The notes: generated by a model not told the origin, from the letters alone. A stretch of 19,779 nt of DNA from UBA8516 sp964434855 (GCA_964434855.1 CAYSWR010000025.1:1-19779); one strand, 5' to 3'. Positions 6,820-13,928 are shown, counted from the first letter of the stretch. Translations and numbers: made by a program.

Positions 6820-8337
6820 ATGGAAAATAAACCAGAAAGGAAAGAGCTATTTTTTGGATTAGTAGGACCTGTAGGAACTGATTTAGATTCCGTAATCACT
6901 TCATTGAAAAATTCCCTTCATAGTGGCAATTATGATTCAGAAACCATACGATTCAGTCATCTACTTCATGAGCTAGAGGGATTGAGTACGGATTTGAATA
7001 CTAGTCTGCCAGAAGATGATAGAATTACCAATCATATGAATGCAGGAGATGAACTTAGAAGAACTGTACAATATGGAGGCGCTCTTGCAAGCCTTACAAT
7101 GATCCAAATATCAATTGAAAGAAAGAAAAAGACAGGCAATGCAAACCAACCAGCTACAAGTTTTGCTTACATTCTTAATTCTTTGAAACATCCACATGAG
7201 GTAGAGATTTTACGAAATGTCTATGGTAAAAGTTTTTGGTTAATTTCTGCATATTCACCAAAAGATAATAGGCAAGAAAGATTAGCAAAAAAAATCAGTG
7301 ATTCACGACATGAATCGAGTTCAGAAAATTATTATCCATCAGCTTTGAAACTTATGAGCCGTGATCAAGAAGATACGGGAGATAAATTTGGACAAAATGT
7401 GCGAGCAATATTCCCCCTAGGCGATGTTTTTATAGACACGAGGGATTCACAGGTACTTGAAAAGTCAATTAATAGATTTGTGCAATTAATTTTTGACGAT
7501 CCTTATCCAACACCAAATATTGAAGAGTATGGAATGTTCTACGCTCAGTCTAGTGCTCTAAGATCAGGATCACTTGCAAGACAGGTAGGTGCAGCAATTA
7601 CTACTGCTCAAGGAGACATACTTGCTACTGGAACTAATGAAGTTCCGAAATTTGGGGGTGGACTCTGTGGAGCTGATGATATACCCGATCTCCGTGAATC
7701 AGCAAAGGGCTACGATTCTAATACAAAAACGAAGATAGATTTATTGTATGATTTTGTAAGCCGTTTAATAAAAGAGGGTTGGCTATCTGAAGAACAAAAA
7801 AAGAAGAATCCTGAAGACTTAGTGAAGGAAATACTCGATTCAAGTGTTTTGTCAGAATCTAATTTAATGAATGTAACAGAATTTGGTCGTGAAGTTCACG
7901 CAGAAATGGCAGCACTCACGGATGCAGCAAGACGAACTATTTCTGCAGATCAGGGCATTTTATATTGTACAACTTTTCCATGCCACGTATGTACTAAACA
8001 TATTATCTCTGCTGGAATAAGGAAGGTAATCTACATAGAACCATATCCAAAAAGTTTAGCTGAGGAACTCTTCGGTGATTTTATTACCGTAGATAAACAA
8101 AAAGAAGACAAGAAGATAGAATTTAAGCCCTTTGTAGGCATTTCTCCTAGACGTTTTATGGATCTTTTTTCTTTCCAAGAAAAGAAGCAAAAAGACGGAA
8201 AAAAGATCGAATGGAATATTGAAGTTGCGATTCCTAGATTTTCTGAAGATCCATATGCGATCATAAAACTTGAAAATGAAGAGGTCTTAAAAATAAAAGA
8301 GAAAATTTCTTCAACTAAAATCAAATTAAGGAAATAA
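6820..8337 (+). CDS. dcdV: DcdV/AvcD-type P-loop + deoxycytidylate deaminase
   Basis: This 505-residue cytosolic two-domain enzyme has the layout of the bacterial anti-phage dCTP/dCMP deaminases DcdV/AvcD. These deaminate deoxycytidine nucleotides during infection and starve phage DNA synthesis. The N-terminal P-loop-kinase-like domain has a glycine-rich loop (GLVGPVGTDLD) without the usual Walker lysine. A linker carries the family signature ALRSGSLARQVGAAI and NEVPKFGGG. The C-terminal deaminase has zinc ligands H360, C388 and C391 (HAE and PCHVC) and catalytic E362. The ATG at 6820 is chosen because homology begins there. An upstream in-frame ATG at 6736 would overlap the divergent gene and add an unrelated basic leader. 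Bacterial systems use an RNA or small partner to hold the enzyme silent; none is identified here. Family call firm, activity inferred. Confidence 0.88.
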   Translation: MENKPERKELFFGLVGPVGTDLDSVITSLKNSLHSGNYDSETIRFSHLLHELEGLSTDLNTSLPEDDRITNHMNAGDELRRTVQYGGALASLTMIQISIERKKKTGNANQPATSFAYILNSLKHPHEVEILRNVYGKSFWLISAYSPKDNRQERLAKKISDSRHESSSENYYPSALKLMSRDQEDTGDKFGQNVRAIFPLGDVFIDTRDSQVLEKSINRFVQLIFDDPYPTPNIEEYGMFYAQSSALRSGSLARQVGAAITTAQGDILATGTNEVPKFGGGLCGADDIPDLRESAKGYDSNTKTKIDLLYDFVSRLIKEGWLSEEQKKKNPEDLVKEILDSSVLSESNLMNVTEFGREVHAEMAALTDAARRTISADQGILYCTTFPCHVCTKHIISAGIRKVIYIEPYPKSLAEELFGDFITVDKQKEDKKIEFKPFVGISPRRFMDLFSFQEKKQKDGKKIEWNIEVAIPRFSEDPYAIIKLENEEVLKIKEKISSTKIKLRK

Positions 8338-8350
8338 GTTAGACCAGAAA

Positions 8351-8360
8351 TCTTATATAA
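8351..8360 (+). promoter_or_regulatory. Leaderless promoter of 36-residue gene
   Basis: TCTTATATAA gives a strong archaeal TATA box centred about 26 bp before the ATG at 8382, which is the spacing of a leaderless transcript. Confidence 0.55.
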
Positions 8361-8381
8361 AATGATGAAATTATATTCTTA

Positions 8382-8492
8382 ATGTCTGAAGAAAAAGGAA
8401 GACTTTCTAAGCGAGTTGAAGAAATAACTGAGGATTTCAACAAACTCCCCGAATGGGAGAAAAAACTAATCGAAAGAAACCTCTCCAAATAA
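8382..8492 (+). CDS. 36-residue charged small protein
   Basis: This very small, charged, helix-prone protein begins MSEEKGRLSKRVEEITEDF and ends PEWEKKLIERNLSK. It has no cysteine or membrane segment. The start is convincing because a strong TATA box lies at the exact leaderless distance. It follows the deaminase by 44 nt but has its own promoter. The function is unknown. A partner or regulator of the deaminase is possible by position only. Confidence 0.5.
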   Translation: MSEEKGRLSKRVEEITEDFNKLPEWEKKLIERNLSK

Positions 8493-8511
8493 AAATAATT
8501 AAGTTTTTTAA

Positions 8512-8655
8512 TTATAGGGATACATTTTGCCTTGTCAAATATCTAGTGATCTTGATTCGACATGGCGTACACCATTTCTCTCTGTATACCCCATCACAGT
8601 TAGGAATATCACAACCCCATTCGTTTCTACAAATAGGACAAAAATGCACTGCCAT
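8512..8655 (-). CDS. 47-residue zinc-finger mini-protein
   Basis: This small protein contains six cysteines: CPIC near the N-terminus, two single cysteines in the middle (GCD and NCD) and CTPC in the second half. The arrangement suggests a compact zinc-binding fold. A basic tail (RIKITRYLTRQ) follows, which could contact nucleic acid. I do not recognise a named family. It starts with ATG three bases after the stop of a transposase fragment in the same frame and strand. The promoter is not clear. It converges with the 36-residue gene, 19 bp apart. Confidence 0.5.
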   Translation of the reverse strand: MAVHFCPICRNEWGCDIPNCDGVYREKWCTPCRIKITRYLTRQNVSL

Positions 8656-8658
8656 AGA

Positions 8659-8766
8659 TTATTTCCTACTTGCATTTTGAATTAAAGTAAGCCATTTATT
8701 TTCTCCCTCGATTTTAATTCCGCATTTATAGGCAGGTGTTTTCCCATCCAAAATTTGATCTTTGGA
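8659..8766 (-). pseudogene. C-terminal fossil of a DDE transposase
   Basis: About 33 residues are readable on the minus strand after an in-frame TGA. They read KDQILDGKTPAYKCGIKI, then a GENKWLTLI stretch, then a stop. They align with the C-terminus of the intact transposase in this window (GLPDKKTPAEASGLDL and GENKIHDLI), sharing KTPA, G and GENK. No start codon or catalytic domain remains, so this is the end of a decayed, different transposase copy inside the element. Confidence 0.55.
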
Positions 8767-8795
8767 TCAGTTTTGTTGACAAAAAGTCGGTTGAT

Positions 8796-9176
8796 CTAAC
8801 TAGATAGAAAGTTCGTTACTTTCTTAACAGCCCAATTTGTAATTCTACCATTCAGTAGAAATTGGTCTATTAGGAATAGACTAGTCAAAGTTTCCTTTGG
8901 AGCATCAAAAATCAGGTGTTTAATAGGATGAATATTTGGATCATACCAATCACGATGTACTAAATAATGATCTTTGTAGACTTTGATGTGAATAGAACTA
9001 CCATCAGATAAAGCAATACAATAATTATCTAATAATTCATCATCGACAAAGCCTGCTCTATGTTCAGCATAGCTTGGTAACTTTAGACCTAATACCCTTG
9101 ATACTTTATGATCTTGGTGAACTGGTAAGGTTAAGACTTGATTAATTATGCGATTCCATGTGAAGTTTTCTAACAT
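8796..9176 (-). CDS. Unknown 126-residue protein
   Basis: This soluble mixed alpha/beta protein shows no recognised motif. It has several His/Asp/Tyr-rich stretches (LPVHQDHKV, SSIHIKVYKDHYLVHRDWYD) that could bind metal, and a hydrophobic helix near the C-terminus (LTSLFLIDQFLL). The ATG start has AT-rich TATA-like sequence upstream (about 9198-9218 on the minus strand). It belongs to a run of small minus-strand genes between the deaminase and the regulator genes. Function unknown. Confidence 0.6.
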   Translation of the reverse strand: MLENFTWNRIINQVLTLPVHQDHKVSRVLGLKLPSYAEHRAGFVDDELLDNYCIALSDGSSIHIKVYKDHYLVHRDWYDPNIHPIKHLIFDAPKETLTSLFLIDQFLLNGRITNWAVKKVTNFLSS

Positions 9177-9276
9177 AATATTGAATATCCATTTTAGAAT
9201 ATTTATGTATATTTAACAAGGGTATTGTTACATTCATGGGACATGGTTCTTTGTGTTACCTGTCTGGATATGAGAA

Positions 9277-9522
9277 TTAAACATCTGCATCTTTGCAACA
9301 TCTGTAACAGTATGAAATTTGTGTTTGGGTAAATTTGCCAAGTTGATAAGCTAAATCATAGATTATTTTCTTAGTTTTCACAGGAGTACTCCATAATTGG
9401 TAAGTTGAATCATCGGATCTGTTTTTATAAAATGAACAGTTTGCTTTGTGAATTTTTATTTTCTTATACATCTCTGTAAGATTTACTGTTAAAACATATT
9501 TAGTATCTTTTTTTTGCTTCAT
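9277..9522 (-). CDS. Unknown 81-residue basic protein with Cys cluster
   Basis: This lysine-rich small protein starts MKQKKDTKYVLTVNLTEMY, has one internal cysteine (KANCSFY) and ends in CYRCC, so a zinc site is possible. I do not recognise a family. It is transcribed divergently from the TFS-like zinc-ribbon frame; the AT-rich stretch just before its ATG (CATATAATTTACA) may serve both directions. Function unknown. Confidence 0.5.
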   Translation of the reverse strand: MKQKKDTKYVLTVNLTEMYKKIKIHKANCSFYKNRSDDSTYQLWSTPVKTKKIIYDLAYQLGKFTQTQISYCYRCCKDADV

Positions 9523-9562
9523 ATAATTTACATCTAATACAGAGTTTTATTGATTGTGGAAA

Positions 9563-9676
9563 ATGGGGCATAAAGAAGTTGTATGGTGTATACTACAAAC
9601 TAGAAGTGCAGACGAACCAACAACCCAATTTTATCGTTGTACTAAATGTAGTTACACTTGGCGAAACTACGCATAA
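9563..9676 (+). CDS. Damaged TFS/TFIIS-type zinc ribbon
   Basis: This 37-residue frame is the second half of an archaeal transcript-cleavage factor (TFS) zinc ribbon. It shows QTRSADEPTTQFYRCTKC and TWRNY, including the acidic DE hairpin tip that reaches the RNA-polymerase active site in the family, and the second CxxC knuckle. The first knuckle is missing. Just upstream another frame reads Cys-Gly-Lys (9555-9563) followed by TG; adding one base near 9565 would restore C-G-K-C-G-H-K-E, the expected sequence. A one-base deletion is therefore the simplest explanation. A TTG at 9554 is a possible leaderless start. It may be a pseudogene or a peptide lacking the full zinc site. No N-terminal TFS domain is present. 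Confidence 0.6.
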   Translation: MGHKEVVWCILQTRSADEPTTQFYRCTKCSYTWRNYA

Positions 9677-9708
9677 CGTTTAACTTGAACATGTTAGACA
9701 TGTGACTG

Positions 9709-9770
9709 GAGAGAGGATGAGCTCTTCTCCTAGAGTCTTAAGTCTTGTACAAGACTAGGAGACCTCCCTC
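9709..9770 (+). terminator. Long imperfect hairpin then T-tract
   Basis: GAGAGAGG (9709-9716) can pair with CCTCCCTC (9763-9770), and CTCCTAG with the following AGTCTTGT pairs with ACAAGACTAGGAG. The core is a perfect 16-bp palindrome, AGTCTTGTACAAGACT (9741-9756). A 7-base near-duplicate (AGTCTTA) is bulged in the 5' arm. TTTTTATT follows at 9773-9780. It probably terminates the zinc-ribbon transcript, though a small structured RNA is also possible. Confidence 0.45.
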
Positions 9771-9787
9771 TGTTTTTATTGTTTATG

Positions 9788-9819
9788 ATGACCCCATAAA
9801 TGTAATATATGACCCCATA
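9788..9819 (+). promoter_or_regulatory. AbrB promoter with two operator copies
   Basis: Two copies of ATGACCCCATA (9788-9798 and 9809-9819) bracket a TATA box (TAATATAT, 9803-9810) about 24 bp before the GTG start. The second copy is the dyad TATG-N4-CATA. The same pair flanks the transposase TATA box. Autoregulation by the AbrB-type protein is inferred. Confidence 0.7.
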
Positions 9820-9830
9820 CAATATTGAAT

Positions 9831-9995
9831 GTGGTTAAACTACAAAAGGAAAAAGCTTACAAATACAAAGACCATGAAATTTTCAGATATCGTCTTAATG
9901 TAACTCCTGATATTGTTGATGATTTGGGCTGGAAAGACGGAACAGAGTTGGAACTTAAAGTAAAAAACAACAAATTAGAAGTGTCTAAAGCTTAG
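9831..9995 (+). CDS. AbrB/SpoVT-type DNA-binding regulator
   Basis: This 54-residue protein consists of a single swapped-hairpin AbrB domain. The Y-K-Y-K-D-H-E-I-F-R-Y-R stretch is followed by LNVTPDIVDDLGWKDGTELEL and the closing KNNKLEVSKA strand. Such proteins dimerise and bind short dyad operators, acting as transcription regulators or antitoxin-like factors. The GTG start is leaderless, about 24 bp after the TATA box. Two ATGACCCCATA operators surround that TATA box and two more surround the transposase TATA box, so it very likely controls itself and the transposase. It ends one base before the convergent wHTH regulator. No toxin gene is adjacent. Confidence 0.8.
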   Translation: MVKLQKEKAYKYKDHEIFRYRLNVTPDIVDDLGWKDGTELELKVKNNKLEVSKA

Positions 9996-9996
9996 G

Positions 9997-10896
9997 TTAT
10001 CTAGCGTATAGTTTTTGATTTGTTATTCTTATTTGGTTTTGACCTTTTTTATTCCTTATAATGCGATTACATTTGGGACATTCTAGACCACCGATGAATG
10101 CTCTCAAAAGTATATCCTCCATTTTGAAATATGCCTGTTCATCAGAATGACCACACTTGCAAGTTATAGGAAGGTATAACCCTTCAGGGTCTTTTGATGA
10201 CATTGTTGCTATTTTTTGTATCTGCAAATTATGAGACTGCATGCCAAAATTGAAAATCATGCTTACAGTGTTGCTTTTATAGAATTGGATAACTATATCT
10301 TTTTCAGAATCTAACAAGGTTTCTAATGCTATAGAAATGCATTCCCGTATGGGTTTAGCTTCCATCATAGAAGCTTCCACTACTCCTTTCGCAAACTTCC
10401 AAATATTTGGTTCATGTACAGTTTCTGCATATTCGTATGAATTTCTAATATAATTTAGTACATAATCATCAAGATTTTTTCGATTGACAGCATTAATCAT
10501 AACATTACAACAAAAGATGTTTATTGGATCTGCCCCTTTTTCGGGTTGAAAAATTTCTAGTAAATAATCTCTTTTTTTATTTCCAATTATTTGTTTTTCA
10601 TCAACTAGTACAGCTATGGTAGAAATCAATCCAAGTTTTGTTAATTTATAACCAACATCTCGTCTTCTTGGATACTGAGCTGTTGTGATAGATGTAACAT
10701 AACCAGCTTTTACAAAAGTCTCAATTATTTCACGTACTACGGATGTTACAATATTAGTTTTTTTGTTTAATTGATATGTGGAAGGAGTAGAATCACTGTA
10801 GAATAACTCTTTAATTATACTTCTTTGGTTTTTTGATGTTTTCTTTAATGTATTAGTACGTTTTTCTCTTCCAAAAAGCGATATTTCGTTTAACAC
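9997..10896 (-). CDS. wHTH protein with C-terminal zinc ribbon
   Basis: This 299-residue protein has a winged-helix-like N-terminal region (about 22-95). Its recognition area is around TNIVTSVVREIIETFVKAGY, with a basic wing at QYPRRRDVGYKLT. The middle (100-235) is helical and unassigned. A C-terminal zinc ribbon has C246, C248, C273 and C276 (CKCGH and CPKC). It is probably a DNA-binding regulator of the element; I do not recognise a named family. The start is GTG, with a TATA-like TTAATAAC (10919-10927 on the minus strand) about 26 bp upstream. A 30-bp tandem repeat with dyads lies directly upstream of that promoter. Confidence 0.65.
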   Translation of the reverse strand: MLNEISLFGREKRTNTLKKTSKNQRSIIKELFYSDSTPSTYQLNKKTNIVTSVVREIIETFVKAGYVTSITTAQYPRRRDVGYKLTKLGLISTIAVLVDEKQIIGNKKRDYLLEIFQPEKGADPINIFCCNVMINAVNRKNLDDYVLNYIRNSYEYAETVHEPNIWKFAKGVVEASMMEAKPIRECISIALETLLDSEKDIVIQFYKSNTVSMIFNFGMQSHNLQIQKIATMSSKDPEGLYLPITCKCGHSDEQAYFKMEDILLRAFIGGLECPKCNRIIRNKKGQNQIRITNQKLYAR

Positions 10897-11230
10897 TATT
10901 GTGTATTACGGTATTTTTGTTATTAAGCATAGATCATGCAAAATCCGACTGTGTCGGATTTCGACATGCAAAATCCTACTGAATCGGAAATGAATTGAGA
11001 TCTGATTAAATGCATCAGATGGTATTATTTCTATTAGTGGTCATAACAAGACACGTCTTGATTGACCAACACACTAACACAAATGTCCCTCAAATGGTAG
11101 CAAAACACTGTACGCCAAAAGCCAGTTGAACTATACATTGAACGGGTCATGAGCCGAAGGTGACACGTGTTTAGGTTGATTATATTAGGGCGTGTCTTCA
11201 CTTAATAAAATTATGGGAATTATGCCAATT
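10897..11230. other. Intergenic control region, no gene seen
   Basis: This stretch separates the divergent wHTH/zinc-ribbon and transposase genes. It holds the 30-bp tandem repeat (10935-10994). It also has an inverted repeat ATCTGAT/ATCAGAT (11000-11006 and 11014-11020), a small dyad CAAGAC-AC-GTCTTG near 11047-11060, and an AAGACACG/CGTGTCTT pair (11048-11055 and 11191-11198). I see no coding frame or RNA gene in 11021-11230. Confidence 0.45.
10935..10994. repeat. Two-copy 30-bp tandem repeat with dyad
   Basis: Copies 10935-10964 and 10965-10994 both begin CATGCAAAATCC and match at 23 of 30 positions. The first contains a perfect 9-bp-arm hairpin, AAATCCGAC-TGT-GTCGGATTT (10941-10961); the second has a decayed version. 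It lies just upstream of the wHTH gene promoter and may be its operator. Confidence 0.6.
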
Positions 11231-11266
11231 ATGACCCCATAATGTTTATATAATTATGACCCCATA
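11231..11266 (+). promoter_or_regulatory. Transposase promoter with two operator copies
   Basis: ATGACCCCATA occurs at 11231-11241 and 11256-11266, around a strong TATA box TTTATATAA (11245-11253). Both copies are the full TATG-N4-CATA dyad. The layout copies the AbrB promoter. Transcription should start near 11275, right at a GTG that is not in the transposase frame. Confidence 0.7.
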
Positions 11267-11342
11267 ATAGAGGTGTGAAAAGCTCAAGTATAAAAGAAAA
11301 GAATCATCGAATCGTAGTTTTAGGGAGGGCATTCAACTAGAA

Positions 11343-12731
11343 TTGACTGCTTTCCTTGAAACACGAGACGAACTTGCAACTAAGATAGCCACATCAGGAG
11401 ATTCTATCCAAAAGATAACAAAGAACTACTTCAGGGTAAAATCTCAATCTGGAAATGGTTGGTACAATGTAAGGAAATTGCATGATGTGGATGTTTGGAC
11501 TTGTGAATGTAGAGATTTTATGTTCAGATTAAGCAAAAGTGAGGACAAACGCTGCAAGCACGTCATAGCATGCCAAACATTACAAAAGCTAGTTGATACA
11601 GAAACTAAAATAGAAAAAATAGATAGACCAAAAATTTGCCCAAAATGCCTTTCTACAACAATAATCAAGATTGGATTTAGAACTGTAAAAAATGGTATCA
11701 GACGAAGAAGATACCAATGCAAGCAATGCAAACACAAATTCATTCTTGGTGAGAACGGTTTTGGTAAACTCAGTTCTGATCCAAGAGTTGTTACTGACTC
11801 ACTTAATCTATCATTTTCAGGAGTGTCACATAGAGATGCTGCAAGACATATTTCAGTTTCACATGGAATTAAAATAAGCCATGTTTCAATTTTAAATTGG
11901 CGCAGAAAATTCACGAAAATCATAAAAGAATACGTTGACAATCTAATTCCTGAAGCAAGTCAGGTTTGGTCTGTTGATGAAATGATGCTAAACGTCAAAG
12001 ATACAAAACCAATAAAGGGAAAGGGATTCTACAGCTGGATGTGGTCGATAATCGATCCTCAGACAAAATTTGTTATTGCTTCAGAAATATCCAAAAAACG
12101 TGAGATAAGTGATGCTAGAACCATATTTGCAAGTGGAAAAGAAAAAGCACAATCTAGCCCAAGCTTTGTAATCACAGACGCATTACATTCCTATGATAAG
12201 GCATTCAGAAAAGAGTTTGATGATAGAAAAACAGCTCATATCAAGACAAAATCATTGTCAGAGGGTTTTGCAAACAGACCAATAGAAAGATACAACAATG
12301 AAGTAAGATCTGTCATAAAATCAAAACGAGGACTAGGTAATGACAAATCTGCACAAGAATTTGCAGATGGATACAGAATCTATCATAATTATTGCAGACC
12401 GCATTCAGGACTGCCAGACAAAAAAACTCCAGCTGAAGCGTCAGGACTAGACCTCAATCTAGGAGAAAACAAGATTCATGATCTTATAGTAAAAAGCACA
12501 GAACCAAAGAACTTTGCCACACAATTAGGTTTACGAATAGAACGGGTCATAATAGTAAATGAAAAAGACTCCATAAAGGTGAGTCCAAAGGGATGGATTG
12601 AAAAACAAACGTGGAGAGAGATAAATGATATTTTGAGGTTGAATGGATTCAGTTGGTTATCTAATGGCAAGGATAGTTGTTGGCTTAAACCATTTGATGA
12701 AAAAAAAGATGAGAAAGATAACAAATCATGA
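11343..12731 (+). CDS. SWIM-zinc-finger DDE transposase (IS6-like)
   Basis: This 462-residue transposase has a SWIM zinc finger near the N-terminus (C54, C56, C71, H73), a second zinc finger (C99, C102, C126, C129) and a helical/HTH region. A DDE catalytic core follows, with D212 (WSVDEMM), D279 (VITDALHSY) and E315 (NRPIERYNNE). The C-terminus includes RPHSGL and KTPAEASGL. It resembles IS6-type and related archaeal DDE transposases, longer than bacterial IS6 enzymes because of the zinc fingers. The start is doubtful. The TTG at 11343 is the first start codon in frame, but coding-like sequence (KYKRKESSNRSFREGIQLE) continues upstream to a stop at 11268. It is the likely mover of the 13.4-kb element and likely repressed by the AbrB protein. 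Confidence 0.85.
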   Translation: MTAFLETRDELATKIATSGDSIQKITKNYFRVKSQSGNGWYNVRKLHDVDVWTCECRDFMFRLSKSEDKRCKHVIACQTLQKLVDTETKIEKIDRPKICPKCLSTTIIKIGFRTVKNGIRRRRYQCKQCKHKFILGENGFGKLSSDPRVVTDSLNLSFSGVSHRDAARHISVSHGIKISHVSILNWRRKFTKIIKEYVDNLIPEASQVWSVDEMMLNVKDTKPIKGKGFYSWMWSIIDPQTKFVIASEISKKREISDARTIFASGKEKAQSSPSFVITDALHSYDKAFRKEFDDRKTAHIKTKSLSEGFANRPIERYNNEVRSVIKSKRGLGNDKSAQEFADGYRIYHNYCRPHSGLPDKKTPAEASGLDLNLGENKIHDLIVKSTEPKNFATQLGLRIERVIIVNEKDSIKVSPKGWIEKQTWREINDILRLNGFSWLSNGKDSCWLKPFDEKKDEKDNKS

Positions 12732-12797
12732 ACAAAATAATATTACGATACACCCCCATTTTATCATCTATTATAAGGATAGAAATAGAACTCTAAA

Positions 12798-13928
12798 ATG
12801 ACACTAGTGACATTAAGTAGTGACATAGTAGTAGAAAAAGAAAAACTCATTGTAAGGAAATTTGAAACCACCGAAAAAGACATCGTCAGTTATTTTCAAG
12901 ACATAAAAGATCCAGAAACACGTAGAGAAAGATTTGAGAATGCACTTAAAGTTGGTGTTGTTGCAATTAAAACAGTTGGGTTAACAGAAAAAATCGATTA
13001 CATAGAAAAAGAGTTTCAGAGTCTAAATCACGATTTTACTGATACTTTAGATTCTACAATAAAGGAAATGGATAAAAAATATGAAGAGGTTTTTGGTGAG
13101 AATGGAAAATTTGGTGAAATAATAAAACAAAACTTTGGTGAAGATGGTAAGATAATAAAGGAATTATTTGATCCAAACAAAGAAGGTACACCCCTTTACA
13201 AATTATTGAATCAGGTCAAAAATGAAATATTTCAATTAGGACAACAAATTGGCATCAAGAAAGAAAAAGATGATATCAAAAAAAGAACGCCGTTAAAGGG
13301 AAAGGACTTCGAGGATCTATGTGAGACTTTAATTGGCGAAGTTGCACATCATTATAGCGATAAACTAGAAAATACAACAGTGATAGAGGGTAAACTAACA
13401 GATTGTAAGAAAGGAGATTTTGTTGTTACACTAGCCGAAAATGGTAAAAAAATTGTTTTTGAAGCAAAGGACAGAGCGAGTTTCAAGTCAGCCAACGAGA
13501 TTCAAGAAACTCTTAAGATGTCGATGCAAAACAGAGATGCGTCTTATGGCATATTAGTAATCAGATATGTGGAGTCCTTCCCAAAAGGCGTTGGATGGTT
13601 TCAAGAATACGAAAATAACATGTTAGCATGTGCACTATCAACAAATGAACGAGAAGAAACGTTACATCATGAGTTATTATTGATAGCATACAAATGGGCT
13701 AGAACACGAGTAATGTTACAGACTCTGAAGGACAGCAAAGTAAATGTTGAGTTTGTTCAAAATAGGATTGAAAGGATACAGCGGAAACTAGCAGAATTAA
13801 GTTCTATAAAGGCAGAATGTACTAACATAGAGACATCAAGTGACAAAATTAGAACTATTACAACTGAATTGGCAGACAACATAGGCAGAGAATTAAGTGA
13901 AATTCTAGGCACAATTAATTCAAAATAA
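12798..13928 (+). CDS. Coiled-coil PD-(D/E)XK nuclease-like protein
   Basis: This 376-residue protein has a helical, coiled-coil-prone N-terminal half (about 20-160). A PD-(D/E)XK fold core follows, with E172 (KGKDFEDLCETL), D207 (KKGDFVVTL) and E222-A-K224 (VFEAKDR). The C-terminal part is helical again. The layout recalls RmuC and DUF2130 proteins. The motif spacing is good, but the exact family is not recognised. It is probably a DNA-cleaving or DNA-binding defence factor. It has its own leaderless promoter: TATTATAAG (12769-12777) is about 26 bp before the ATG. It lies 198 bp upstream of hsdR on the same strand, so it may be an accessory factor of the type I system or an independent defence gene. 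Confidence 0.68.
   Translation: MTLVTLSSDIVVEKEKLIVRKFETTEKDIVSYFQDIKDPETRRERFENALKVGVVAIKTVGLTEKIDYIEKEFQSLNHDFTDTLDSTIKEMDKKYEEVFGENGKFGEIIKQNFGEDGKIIKELFDPNKEGTPLYKLLNQVKNEIFQLGQQIGIKKEKDDIKKRTPLKGKDFEDLCETLIGEVAHHYSDKLENTTVIEGKLTDCKKGDFVVTLAENGKKIVFEAKDRASFKSANEIQETLKMSMQNRDASYGILVIRYVESFPKGVGWFQEYENNMLACALSTNEREETLHHELLLIAYKWARTRVMLQTLKDSKVNVEFVQNRIERIQRKLAELSSIKAECTNIETSSDKIRTITTELADNIGRELSEILGTINSK

Noticed and set aside
10935..10994. CRISPR-like repeat
   Set aside because: Only two directly adjacent imperfect copies without spacers and no cas genes; a tandem operator is more likely.
11100..11170. Possible tRNA-like or RNA gene
   Set aside because: Several short inverted repeats are present but no cloverleaf, conserved loop or CCA-adjacent structure could be built.
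11275..11340. 21-residue peptide as an independent gene
   Set aside because: It has a leaderless promoter, but its sequence overlaps what looks like the lost N-terminus of the transposase, so it is treated as part of the start-site anomaly.
11444..11941. 165-residue minus-strand frame inside the transposase
   Set aside because: It is antisense to conserved zinc-finger coding sequence and shows no domain; a shadow frame.
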